From: Apostichopus japonicus
Lineage: Eukaryota; Echinodermata; Holothuroidea; Aspidochirotida; Stichopodidae
Reading direction: 5' to 3'
NCBI RefSeq assembly: GCF_037975245.1
Contig: NC_092576.1
Span: 16,898,611 to 16,941,110 of the forward strand
Length of the DNA stretch: 42,500 nucleotides
The translations under genes were made by a program, and so were the position numbers. This document shows positions 1 through 12,828 of the stretch, in pieces. The notes beneath the pieces are model-generated. The model saw nothing but the letters and a program-made list of their open reading frames with translations, was not told the origin of the DNA and did not search any database. Position 1 is the first letter of the stretch. Every line of letters starts with the position of its first letter.

Positions 1-133
1 GAAGGACGGAAAACTTTTAAAGAATATGATTTGTGGTCAGCGAGTATTTCATAACCTTGCCAGTCATGCGATTCCGAGGAAAATCCGAAAGAATAGATTC
101 ACAAGTATAAGTTGATTTTGTTGAAAGAGTTAA

Positions 134-154
134 AGTGGCCATGACACGAAAATT
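134..154 (+). repeat. Left terminal inverted repeat of the TTAA element
   Basis: It starts directly after TTAA at 130-133 and pairs with 3301-3321. One mismatch is seen in the first 20 bases, at the third base (T against A). Confidence 0.85.
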
Positions 155-315
155 TCAAAATCCTATATTTTTGGGATCCATCAAAGAATGTTCTCTAGAA
201 CATGTATCAACCAATCTGCCAGTTTAAAACTTGATTTTTCAAGTCGAAAATTGAGAATGAATTTACCCTTTTCGGCGTTTGAAACTTTGTTTACTCGAAA
301 ATTTTCCGATTCGCA

Positions 316-333
316 TGACGTCATGTGACGTCA
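316..333. promoter_or_regulatory. Two CRE-like palindromes near the left end
   Basis: TGACGTCA occurs at 316-323 and again at 326-333, ten bases apart, about 140 bp upstream of the ATG at 469. This octamer is the consensus cAMP-response element bound by CREB/ATF bZIP factors. A third copy sits near the opposite end at 3132-3139. That they drive the element's genes is inference. Confidence 0.5.
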
Positions 334-468
334 CGTTTTGAACACATTTGTTGTCGCTGCTTACGATCCTCCGATTCACGTACACAGTAGACAAGTACAC
401 ATACCACTAGTAGTTACTAAACAAAACACCGATCACAAGTGCGATATCAAATCAAAATTTCCTGTGAA

Positions 469-1440
469 ATGGCGGATCCAGAACCAATTGCGGCAACCGA
501 AGTTCAAAGTGATAATGGTTCTTCACCAGGCAGTGAAATTGGGCTATAATTAGAGTGCCCTTTCTCATATTCAAAGCAGAGAGTGAAGGCGATGATCGTT
601 CCAATATTGAACCGAACGTTGAGGGTGGAGCGGAGTGTTAGAACCGTATCAGTTCGAGCCTGTTAAACGAGCCGAAATTGAAGCTCCACAACATATCGAA
701 GAAGAAATTCCGTTCGAAACCATTGCAAGGAACATACAACGTGGTAAGAATTTATTAACGAAGCATTTAAAAACAAAATCCAGTCCATTTTGTGCATGTG
801 TTGTTGGAATTCGCGGAACACCCTTAAACCGTATTGTGCGTTGTGTTACGGTAACTTACAAACCATATGTAGAGTGTGTAGTACTAGTAGGGTTGGTTGC
901 ATACTGAAAGTTTGGCTCGGGGATGTAAGTTGCATTATGCAGCCATGCTAGGTAGGCATATGTGTTATTTCATACTCATTATTACTTGGCTAGTACTTTG
1001 GCCTGGGCCCTGGAGTTTTGCAAATCAATTTTCTGAAACAAAAGAATGTTTCATGATACATGGAAGGTGTAAAATCACAACAAATGTAACCATGACTGTA
1101 CATTGTATGCCTGCTTGTTATTGTGGACATCATGGGCCAACATTAATACATTTTGAACTTTCATAAATTTTTTCCCAGGCAGTACAGATACATAGCCTAC
1201 GGTCAACAGGTTCAATGATACTTGGGGTTCCTAGCAAGACACGTCAGGGTTGTGCTACCATCATGTGCAGTCCAAAGGATCATAAGTGATTTTCCAGCCA
1301 ATGGTCATTACACTGGATTCAAGTTGCCAGGAGAAAACTCATTGTATAGGAAGCCTTGGTTGAGAAATTCCTCCAGAAACACCTTTTCTAAACTACGATT
1401 GTGTTGGATTATCAATCCGTCAGGGTTCCCTCAGTGTTAA
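469..1440 (+). pseudogene. P2RX7 C-terminal-domain-like gene of the transposon, broken
   Basis: Three pieces resemble proteins carrying the cytosolic cysteine-rich 'ballast' domain of P2X7 receptors. An ATG at 469 in a fair context (GAAATGG) opens an acidic, Ser-rich leader that stops at 549. Positions 632-750 encode a piece with PYQFEP followed by a Glu-rich stretch, ending at a possible splice donor (GTAAGAAT). After a likely acceptor (TTTTCCCAG, ending 1178), positions 1180-1330 encode the conserved tail: a Tyr-rich start, RVVLPSC, a basic residue two positions before I, and YTGFKLPG. In that family a Trp precedes YLG, but here the codon at 1216-1218 is TGA. The CxC/CC core is not readable between the pieces. 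The frame changes near 630 and the internal stops show decay. The start, the stop and the tail match are visible; the domain name comes from motif memory. Confidence 0.6.
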
Positions 1441-2736
1441 TATATTGAAATTCAAGACTTTTAATTCAGGATGAAAAGGTTATTTTCCAGACCCAACATC
1501 AACAATGAAAGAAAAGGCATGTTTTGAAGCATTTGGACACAAGTATTGGCGTGACCGTGATGTCATATAATATGTGCATAAGGGAACAGGCATTGACCTT
1601 TTTAGGGGCATTTACCTCCCAGACGTTTGATTCGTACCTTTAATCTGGAAGCCAAAATATCCATATCACCAATGATATTTGACAGAAAAGTCATAATAAA
1701 GACCAATGGAGGCAGCAGAACTCTTGAATGTTTAGACTTTGTTTCTTCAGCAGCAGTTGGTTTGTTTTGTAGTCTTTCTTCAAAAACTCCGCAGTACACC
1801 CTGTTAATGGTCTTCGATTGTTTTAATGCGTGTGATGCTGTGTTTCACATTGCCCATCAGTGTTGTACGTGTCGTCGTGCTTGGGTAACATTTTTGCATG
1901 TGAGTTACTTCGTGCAGTGTTTCTTGGTTTAAATAACCCTTTATTGTATTTGCTTCTGGATTATTCTAATTAATTTGTCACAACAACGATTGATAGCGAT
2001 GGACATGCAACTGCTTTGTAGGCTTAGAGCAAAAAAAATCATGAAGGTGTTTTCTTTTAACCTCCTTTGATGTCACAAATTACATTAGTGTATTTAAGAA
2101 TGATAATGTTTATGGAAAGTACAGTTTTACTTTTATGTCATATAATACAATGATTGTTGTTAATGTTAGTTCAGATTGTCCAGAATGACTGTCTAGAACT
2201 GATATTGAATAAATTTTGTTCAATGATTTAACACTTGAACTATGATGTGTGAATTTTTGGCTCTGTGACTGTAAAATAAATCGCTTTGAGATTTAATTAA
2301 ACACCCTTTGGAATAAAATCTTTTTACCTACCTATTATGACCCATCCCCATTACCCCCACTCCCTCCACAACATAAAAAATGGTTTTCCTGGAATAGGAA
2401 TAAGAAATTATTGCTATAACTAACTGATCCAGCATATTCCAGAAATTAATTGGGGCACTGAGATTTGTTCACAAGAAGATGTAACCCATCGCTTCTGAAG
2501 CTAACCTCATAGCTTATTAGTATACAATAGAGCAATGAAGGGGGTTATAATTTAGATGATACAGTAAAATATCTTCGTCTATTGCGACTTCAGTGTAGTA
2601 ACGCTAATACTATAGTACTACTAGTGCTCGGCGCGCAACCTCCTAAGGATCGCCACTTGCCCATTGGAGGTTTCCTGTTCCCCGATCTGGTCTTCAGAGT
2701 AGTTTTTGTGGATTACTTGACAGAAGAATGACTCTT
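1441..2736. other. Interior of the TTAA element without a readable gene
   Basis: Short open frames occur on both strands around 1600-1930, but none shows a motif I recognise and they overlap in opposite directions. A polyadenylation-like AATAAA lies near 2207. The catalytic part of a transposase may once have been here; nothing in the sequence demonstrates it. Confidence 0.3.
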
Positions 2737-2770
2737 TTATGTCGAACCGTTAAAGTCTATTTGTTTTATT

Positions 2771-2970
2771 TCATAACAAAAAGGAGGGATCGTAGTATGC
2801 TTCCGTGAAGTATTCGCTGCACAATGGCTAGGCCCAGTGAAATCGGCGCTGGTGTTGTGCACTAACTTGGTCATAATCACCGTGTTTTTTTCGTCCTTCA
2901 GCCATGGATGAAGGCTAATTGCATGAGTAATGATATTTATGCAGCCCCCAACAACACAACGAACCGGCAT
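2771..2970 (-). pseudogene. THAP-type C2CH zinc-finger gene, frameshifted
   Basis: The ATG at 2970 opens MPVRCVVGGC, a typical THAP start with the first two zinc ligands Cys5 and Cys10. ISLH, KDE and the sequence DFTGPS follow in the usual order, in the place where THAP domains carry ISLHxFPKDE and the TGPS-like block. The last ligand pair, normally CSxHF, is missing in this frame but appears one frame away as CSEYF, followed by DPSF and a stop at 2771-2773. The gene therefore carries a one-base frameshift near 2826, and the final ligand His is Tyr. THAP domains bind DNA in transposases and in transcription factors derived from them. The position beside the right end suggests it was the element's DNA-binding protein. 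The family is clear; the exact frameshift site is approximate. Confidence 0.75.
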
Positions 2971-3131
2971 TTCTCTCGGATAGTTTACAACAGTTGTAAA
3001 ACAAACTTGAAATTTCTAACGATATAGCGTATACAATGGTGGTTCTCTCAGTGTAAATGTGCGTGTATATGGAACGGTATGATCGTCGCGCATCCGATAC
3101 ATGCCTGGGCTTTGCACTTGTGTTCCTAACA

Positions 3132-3139
3132 TGACGTCA
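3132..3139. promoter_or_regulatory. CRE-like palindrome near the right end
   Basis: TGACGTCA, about 160 bp upstream (on the minus strand) of the THAP gene start at 2970. It mirrors the pair at 316-333. Confidence 0.5.
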
Positions 3140-3300
3140 TCATTGTCTTGTTGTGAAATCGCATTCTCAGATATCTATTTTCGGATGCGAATATTAAAAC
3201 GTTAATTACTAATTAGTCCTTGAGGTTTTCAAGGTGTTGAGGATAGTTTTGAACATAGATTTTCTCATAGATTCAGAGGAAGTTACTCTCGATGAGTTGG

Positions 3301-3321
3301 ATTTTTCGTGTCATGGCCTCT
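3301..3321 (-). repeat. Right terminal inverted repeat of the TTAA element
   Basis: Reverse complement of the left end, directly followed by the second TTAA at 3322-3325. Confidence 0.85.
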
Positions 3322-3559
3322 TTAAGTCAAGCATCACGATAAAGTAAAGTATGTTTTACGTTATTGGACAGTCATTATATTGAATTAATAAAGATCAACA
3401 CACCAAAGAAACTGGAAGAGAAGCTATTCCAACTTGGAATGGTATCTTACCTTTCATACAAAATCAATTCTGGTTGCCATATTTCAGTGAGGGGAAGTTG
3501 TATGTACTGTAAGTCATCGTATAGATCAGGATTCCACGAAAGACGAAAGTCATACCATG

Positions 3560-3998
<439 letters not shown>

Positions 3999-4052
3999 TC
4001 TAGCTCTGCCTTGGCATAGAGCACTCTTTGTGAATATTGACCAACATTCTAT

Positions 4053-4055
<3 letters not shown>

Positions 4056-4138
<83 letters not shown>
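4056..4138. repeat. (AT)n microsatellite, about 83 bp
   Basis: Pure AT run between the palindrome and the endonuclease remnant. Confidence 0.97.
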
Positions 4139-4142
<4 letters not shown>

Positions 4143-4218
4143 TAAATATATCGTCAGGCAATTGTACAAGATCAATTAAATACAAGGGCTAATATACATC
4201 CGAAGACGACAATAGAAG

Positions 4219-4236
4219 ACGACAATAGTGATAAGC
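4219..4236 (+). repeat. Left arm of an 18-bp inverted repeat around the endonuclease remnant
   Basis: ACGACAATAGTGATAAGC matches the reverse complement of 4551-4568 at 17 of 18 positions. The two arms bracket the coding remnant. Confidence 0.8.
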
Positions 4237-4255
4237 ATGAGTGATTTTTTTTTTT

Positions 4256-4332
4256 AAACTAGGAATGATTAGAACAACCAGCAATTTTTTTTAGTGAATT
4301 GTTAAACTAGGAATGAATAGAACAACCAGCAG
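4256..4332 (+). repeat. Two direct copies of a ~28-bp sequence
   Basis: AAACTAGGAATGATTAGAAC with the following CAACCAGCA (from 4256) recurs from 4303 with one or two differences. Confidence 0.8.
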
Positions 4333-4349
4333 TAAAAAGTAAGTAGGGA

Positions 4350-4559
4350 TTAGAATAGCTCCAACCCGTAGCTCGCTACATTTCTATTTAAATCAGCATT
4401 TAAGTCTTTTATTAGGAGACTCTCTTTAATCTTCCTCCTGAACCACTGGGGTTCATTACCAATAGCGGCACAATGGTCAACAAAAGTAGGCAAATTATGT
4501 TTGTGCGCAGTACAATGAAGGTTAATAGCGCCTTTCTGATAAAAAAAATAGCTTATCAC
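4350..4559 (-). pseudogene. GIY-YIG endonuclease C-terminus, Penelope-like
   Basis: The frame reads 69 residues with HKHNLPTFVDH (19-29), W39, RRKIKES (41-47) and DLNR (56-59), ending in GLELF and a stop. In GIY-YIG endonucleases of Penelope-like and related retroelements a basic residue plus IKE carries the catalytic Glu, and a following LNR carries the conserved Asn; here these would be Glu46 and Asn58. The GIY and YIG strands and the reverse transcriptase that should precede them are absent, so it is 5' truncated. The first residues before about 9 probably do not belong to the original protein. The C-terminal part has no internal stop. Confidence 0.6.
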
Positions 4560-4568
4560 TATTGTCGC
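4551..4568 (-). repeat. Right arm of the 18-bp inverted repeat
   Basis: Pairs with 4219-4236. It also overlaps a local direct repeat of TATGTCACTATTGTC. Confidence 0.8.
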
Positions 4569-4595
4569 TATATGTCACTATTGTCACTATATGTG

Positions 4596-4604
<9 letters not shown>

Positions 4605-4676
<72 letters not shown>
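4605..4676. repeat. (AT)n microsatellite, about 72 bp
   Basis: AT run passing into GT-rich sequence (TGTGTGGGTGTGCGTGTGCG) at 4675-4694. Confidence 0.97.
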
Positions 4677-4681
<5 letters not shown>

Positions 4682-5442
4682 GGTGTGCGTGTGCGTTTGT
4701 TTTGCTATCTGACCGAGGACTTGAACAAAAGAATTTCAGGTCCTCGGTTGTGATTTCTAAAGAATCACCACGTCCTCGGAAGAATTCTATTGTATGGGGT
4801 ATTGTTAAAGTTAGGGTACGTGGATTGAAACACAAACATGTGTGCGTGTGTGTGTGTGTGTATGTCGTTATAGTAATCGTTATAGAAATAAAGATGGAAA
4901 TAGCGATAACGGTAAAGGAAGAGATAGAGGTAGAAACACACACTGTCAATTTGTCAGTTATATAAGGATGAGAAGCGTCCTACAAAGGAATATAAGCAAA
5001 GAAATTTTACAGTTTCTTGTTGTGGGAAATATCACTAAGCTTTAAACATAAGAAGGAGAACAGACAAACCATGACCATGGTGCCCCTTAACCGCAATTCC
5101 TGACTGGAGTAATCCTGATAGAAAGGAGCAAAACAAATACCACAAACGGAACATATTAACAAGTTAAGTGTAAGCAACACATTCAGCTATATTATTAATT
5201 TATTTTATCGTAACGATACAAAATTATATGCTGATTTCATCTTCATCTAACCTAAGAAATTTATATTTTACAGTTTGGCCTTCTCAGGTACACAACCCAT
5301 AAGATCTACTACGCACTTTGTTTTACTTTTGCGTCCAATTATCACAGCAGAAACTCATTTTAAACATGATAGTTTCATCAATATCGTTATTTTAGGAAGC
5401 CCGTAAGAGCATAGAAAAATATGAGTGATGATGACCTTTGAC
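4677..5442. other. Non-coding stretch with GT microsatellite
   Basis: Contains a short GT/GTGC run at 4844-4862 and an imperfect inverted pair of GAGGAC/GTCCTC words (4715-4778). Open frames here are formed by simple sequence. No gene is recognised. Confidence 0.6.
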
Positions 5443-5528
5443 AGTTCCCTTGATCTCATAATGTAATACATCACAAGTAGAGGCATAACATTTCTTAATG
5501 GACAGCTTTCCTGCATAACTACGGCTCA

Positions 5529-5550
5529 TTTTATTTTAGTTTAGTTTAGT
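5529..5550 (-). repeat. 3' tail microsatellite of the CR1-type element
   Basis: On the minus strand CTAAACTAAACTAAAATAAA follows the reverse transcriptase 3' UTR. Short A-rich microsatellite tails are usual for CR1/L2-group retrotransposons. The second unit has the same tail at about 6827-6848. Confidence 0.65.
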
Positions 5551-5631
5551 AGAAAAAAGGGATCAAGAGTGAAACTCAAGTCCCCATCAAGAACCCTAGA
5601 GGAGAGGTAAAAAAACTGAAAACACAAACAC

Positions 5632-6324
5632 TCAGACCCGATTACAATGCTTAAAGTGCTTGTCCAAAGCGTTCTTAAACCCATTGACACTACTTGCAAG
5701 TACAACTCTCTCAGGCAAATTGTTCCACATATTCACAACCCTATTAGAAAAAAAAGTTATACCGAATATTAATCCTACTTTGTGACTTTTGGAGCTTAAG
5801 ACAATGACCTCTGGTACAACTACTATTAGCAAACCTGAAACAGTCGGTAAAGGATAAATTGTCAAAACCATACACAATTTTGAAAACCTGAATCAAGTCC
5901 CCACGTAACCTCCTAAGGTCCAGTGTGGTGATATTTAACAGTTGTAACCGCCTATAATAAGGAACACTCTTTAAGGAACTAATCATCCTAGTAGCCCTCT
6001 TCTGGACATTTTCAAGTACTTCCTCATCCTTAGCAAAAATGTGGGTTCTAAGCCTGCACAGCATACTCCAAATGAGGTCTAACCAACTGCTTATAAAGCC
6101 TTACTACTATGTCCTCTTTCAGGAAATTGAATTTCCTCTTGATCATACCTAAAACCCTATTACCTCTTTTAGCAGCTTCAAGACAATGTTTAGAAGGTTT
6201 CAGAGATGAGTCAATGTAGATACCTAGGTCTCTTTTAACAAAAACCTCCTATAACTCCACACCATTAAGCTTTTATGTATACTTTTGGTTACTACTACCT
6301 ATGTGCATTACCTTGCATTTACCA

Positions 6325-6325
<1 letters not shown>
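5632..6325 (-). pseudogene. CR1/L2-type reverse transcriptase fragment, copy 1
   Basis: Reading the minus strand from 6325: KCKVMHIG, VKRDLGIYID, RPHLEYAVQA, VQKRATRMI, LRRLRGDLI, a TRGH segment, then NRVVNMWNNLP and a C-terminal FKNALDKH. This is the thumb region and C-terminus of a CR1/L2/jockey-group polymerase, which reverse-transcribes its own RNA at a nicked target. It is broken by a stop at 6048-6050 where the family has Trp after QA, further stops upstream, and a frameshift in an eight-A run (5748-5755). The 5' part ends at an AT microsatellite. All these lesions are shared with copy 2, so they predate the duplication. Confidence 0.85.
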
Positions 6326-6383
<58 letters not shown>

Positions 6384-6410
6384 ATATATATTTATATATA
6401 TATTATACAT
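6325..6410. repeat. AT-rich microsatellite in unit 1
   Basis: (AT)n with TATGTATG and TATTTATA interruptions. Confidence 0.95.
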
Positions 6411-6629
6411 TACCAAATAATATTTAAACGGATCATATCGGAATCCAACGTCTACCGATTGATATGAATCATTCACAGGTTTCAAATATTTCACATACTC
6501 TGTTGTGTCGGTAAGGTTGTGATACAACCAATTTCGAGCGGTTATGCCAGCACTCTCAACTTTAGAAGGATAAGTAAAATGAAGTAGATATTGGATATAA
6601 ACATCACACGATGTTAGACCTACAGGCAT
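6411..6629 (-). CDS. Unrecognised open frame or exon, copy 1
   Basis: The minus-strand ATG at 6629 opens about 70 residues of mixed composition (HFTYPSKVES, ITARNWLYHNLTDTTEYV, FRYDPFKYYL) before running into the AT repeat. It has the amino-acid diversity of real coding sequence and is repeated unchanged in unit 2. A GTAATG donor-like site follows KYYL. No family recognised. It could be an isolated exon or part of another retroelement upstream of the CR1 fragment; a chance frame cannot be excluded. Confidence 0.25.
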
Positions 6630-6929
6630 TGATTCATTTTTATTTTTATTTTCTTGTTTAGTAAGACTTTTAAGATGAAGCTAACATGTGAGGAACAAAA
6701 TGGCTTATTCCTGAAATGTTGGTGAATAAATCATATATTCAGTTCCCTTGATCTCATAATGTAATACATCACAAGTAGAGGCATAACATTTCTTAATGGA
6801 CAGCTTTCCTGCATAACTACGGCTCATTTTATTTTAGTTTAGTTTAGTAGAAAAAAGGGATCAAGAGTGAAACTCAAGTCCCCATCAAGGACCCTAGAGG
6901 AGAGGTAAAAAAACTGAAAACACAAACAC

Positions 6930-7620
6930 TCAGACCCGATTACAATGCTTAAAGTGCTTGTCCAAAGCGTTCTTAAACCCATTGACACTACTTGCAAGTA
7001 CAACTCTCTCAGGCAAATTGTTCCACATATTCACAACCCTATTAGAAAAAAAAGTTATACCGAATATTAATCCTACTTTGTGACTTTTGGAGCTTAAGAC
7101 AATGACCTCTGGTACAACTACTATTAGCAAACCTGAAACAGTCGGTAAAGGATAAATTGTCAAAACCATACACAATTTTGAAAACCTGAATCAAGTCCCC
7201 ACGTAACCTCCTAAGCTCCAGTGTGGTGATATTTAACAGTTGTAACCGCCTATAATAAGGAACACTCTTTAAGGAACTAATCATCCTAGTAGCCCTCCTC
7301 TGGACATTTTCAAGTACTTCCTCATCCTTAGCAAAAATGTGGGTTCTAAGCCTGCACAGCATACTCCAAATGAGGTCTAACCAACTGCTTATAAAGCCTT
7401 ACTACTATGTCCTCTTTCAGGAAATTGAATTTCCTCTTGATCATACCTAAAACCCTATTACCTCTTTTAGCAGCTTCAAGACAATGTTTAGAAGGTTTCA
7501 GAGATGAGTCAATGTAGATACCTAGGTCTCTTTTAACAAAAACCTCCTATAACTCCACACCATTAAGCTTTTATGTATACTTTTGGTTACTACTACCTAT
7601 GTGCATTACCTTGCATTTAC
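6930..7620 (-). pseudogene. CR1/L2-type reverse transcriptase fragment, copy 2
   Basis: Same protein pieces, same Trp-to-stop lesion (7346-7348) and same eight-A frameshift (7046-7053) as copy 1. The two differ by Lys/Arg in the VQ-RA motif and Asp/Glu in the L-LRRLRG motif. Not functional. Confidence 0.85.
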
Positions 7621-7621
7621 C

Positions 7622-7622
7622 A

Positions 7623-7691
<69 letters not shown>

Positions 7692-7720
7692 ATATATATT
7701 TATATATATATTATACATTA
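7622..7720. repeat. AT-rich microsatellite in unit 2
   Basis: Counterpart of 6325-6410, expanded by about five AT steps. Confidence 0.95.
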
Positions 7721-7937
7721 CCAAATAATATTTAAACGGATCATATCGGAATCCAACGTCTACCGATTGATATGAATCATTCACAGGTTTCAAATATTTC
7801 ACATACTCTGTTGTGTCGGTAAGGTTGTGATACAACCAATTTCGAGCGGTTATGCCAGCACTCTCAACTTTAGAAGGATAAGTAAAATGAAGTAGATATT
7901 GGATATAAACATCACACGATGTTAGACCTACAGGCAT
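7719..7937 (-). CDS. Unrecognised open frame or exon, copy 2
   Basis: Identical in sequence to the frame at 6411-6629 as far as I can compare. Same uncertainties. Confidence 0.25.
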
Positions 7938-8048
7938 TGATTCATTTTTATTTTTATTTTCTTGTTTAGTAAGACTTTTAAGATGAAGCTAACATGTGAG
8001 GAACAAAATGGCTTATTCCTGAAATGTTGGTGAATAAATCATATATTC

Positions 8049-11340
<3,292 letters not shown>

Positions 11341-11386
<46 letters not shown>
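11341..11386. repeat. (AT)n microsatellite right of the inverted repeat
   Basis: AT run of about 46 bp. Confidence 0.97.
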
Positions 11387-11392
<6 letters not shown>

Positions 11393-11428
11393 TGGTATAT
11401 TTGTTTACTTCAACGCATGATAGCTGGG

Positions 11429-11479
11429 ACTTAGGTTTACCTCGGGGATAGGTTTACCTGACACCAGGTAAACCTAAGT
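11429..11479. repeat. Short inverted repeat ACTTAGGTTTACCT, 14-bp arms
   Basis: Arms at 11429-11442 and 11466-11479 are exact reverse complements. TAGGTTTACCT appears a third time between them (about 11449-11458). The same ends recur at 32437-32600. Probably a MITE relic. Confidence 0.75.
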
Positions 11480-12357
11480 CTAGGGTCTTCTTGTTCAATC
11501 AATTTCACTTCCTTTGAGGAATGATTATTTCGAGGTAAGAGAAAACCTCATAAACTTATCAATTCCGAAGTTACAAAAAAAAAATCGTTCATTTAAAGGG
11601 TAAAATATCCCCTCAAAAGTGGAGGTAATTCCGAAGGGTATATAACAGAATTACGAACATGGTATATATGTTGATCCCAACTTTACACCTCGATTTTGAC
11701 CAAATGCGGCTATATATAGTTCCGAAACTTACAGGTTCCTCTAATTACACTGAAATCTTCGTGTTTGTATGTTTTCTTCCATTAATTTGGGATATTTAAG
11801 AAAATAAGAGTTTCTATTTTAACTGGCAAATTTACACGTAACGAAACAACGCCCCCATGTATAAGCAGTTCTTTCTGTGTTCGGTGGCAGGGCAGTCGAT
11901 CGGATCGGATCGTATCGTTGCTATCACAATAGCCTACATTCAACGTTACTTTATGTGGGCCTAGCCATGTAGTCTACGAAGGAAAGTGCCGCAGGTTACC
12001 GTAAACGTTACCCATTTGAAGTTGGCTTTTGGAACTTTGGTGGAGTATATGCATTGTAAGTAAATTCCTTAAAAGTGTTCCGGATATATTAATAACATTT
12101 AGAGTAAATACCTTCATGCTGGACACAAATAAAGTAAGACCATGGTTAGAGTTAGAGTAGACTAGCCTAGGCCTAACATTAGCCCTAAATTGGACCTATC
12201 AGTATTACTGGCTATGGTAAATCACAGCTGCCTGCTACTGCCTTTGCTGATACTCGGAATATAAAATATGATAAATAAATTAAAGTATATACTTGTAACA
12301 GACTGGTCAACCTTCACATTTTGCAGCCTGGTGATCTTCCAGATCTTTTAAAGTAAA
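11480..12357. other. Intergenic stretch, no confident gene
   Basis: Positions 11971-12054 form an open + frame (KESAAGYRKRYPFEVGFW and on) ending at a donor-like GTAAGT (12056), but an in-frame TAG follows the only upstream ATG. It may be an exon of an unknown gene; evidence is thin. CGATCGGATCGGATCG occurs at about 11896. Confidence 0.3.
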
Positions 12358-12828
12358 GGCTTAATAATTGACGCACCTCCAAATATTACTAGGCCTACTA
12401 GGCCTAGTACTACTATTACTATACTAGCCTACTACTACTGTAGCTACAGTAGTACTAGCAACTATACAGCAGGCAACCATAACTTTTTGCAGCCAAGCAG
12501 AGTTAAATATTTCATGAGTTTGAATCCATTTCAGGTATATGCTGATCAAATTGTGTTTGTGCATGTTTTGGGGCATTTGGAAATCTTACTCCCTAAAAAT
12601 AACCAAAATTAGGCCTACCTCAATATTATACCACTAATCTCTGGGACCTGACCTTTCTGAGGTTAGAGGCTCAGATAGATAGAAAATTTATTGTCCATTT
12701 CAGAAAATACAAAATTACCTCAGAGCATAGCAAACAGCATCCAAAGATAATGGATGTTTACTTAGGCCTTCACTACAGTAAGCTTATCGACAGATGTGTC
12801 AATTTAGGGGTATGAAAGAACTTGCATT
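12358..12828 (+). mobile_element. MITE-like repeat, copy 1 (3' truncated)
   Basis: Begins GGCTTAATAATTGACGCAC and aligns through most of its length with 31092-31490, including the shared words CATGAGTTTGAATCCATTT and GCTTATCGACA. The inverted right end seen in the other copy (31660-31677) is missing here. About 45 extra bases lie near 12672-12717. No coding capacity. Confidence 0.75.

Larger units (their letters stand above)
134..3321. mobile_element. Kolobok-like DNA transposon (TTAA target, THAP and P2RX7-like genes)
   Basis: A 3188-bp element is bounded by TTAA on both sides (130-133 and 3322-3325). Its ends are inverted: the left begins AGTGGCCATGACACGAAAAT and the reverse complement of the right begins AGAGGCCATGACACGAAAAA, about 19 of the first 20 bases matching. 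Two convergent broken genes lie inside, a P2RX7-C-terminus-like gene on + (469-1440) and a THAP zinc-finger gene on - (2771-2970). Kolobok transposons use TTAA targets and encode THAP-type proteins, which fits. piggyBac also uses TTAA, but its ends normally start with CCC, unlike these. No complete transposase is visible, so this copy is dead or non-autonomous. Boundaries are directly visible; the superfamily is inference. Confidence 0.8.
5443..6740. repeat. Tandem duplication, unit 1 (1298 bp)
   Basis: Unit 1 starts AGTTCCCTTGATCTC and ends TCATATATTC, and is followed immediately by unit 2. Within the compared stretches only about three substitutions and a different AT-repeat length separate the units. 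The unit contains a CR1-type reverse transcriptase fragment, an AT microsatellite and a 70-codon open frame. Confidence 0.95.
6741..8048. repeat. Tandem duplication, unit 2 (1308 bp)
   Basis: Second copy of 5443-6740, about ten bases longer because the AT run is longer. The junctions are exact: unit 1 ends TCATATATTC then AGTTCCC, unit 2 ends TCATATATTC then unique AAAGAGG. Confidence 0.95.

Noticed and set aside
4587-4965. Overlapping 120- and 124-codon frames on both strands
   Set aside because: Produced by AT and GT simple repeats.
12434-12462. TACTACTGTAG/CTACAGTAGTA palindrome
   Set aside because: Lies in low-complexity TACTAC/TAGGCC sequence where such palindromes arise readily.
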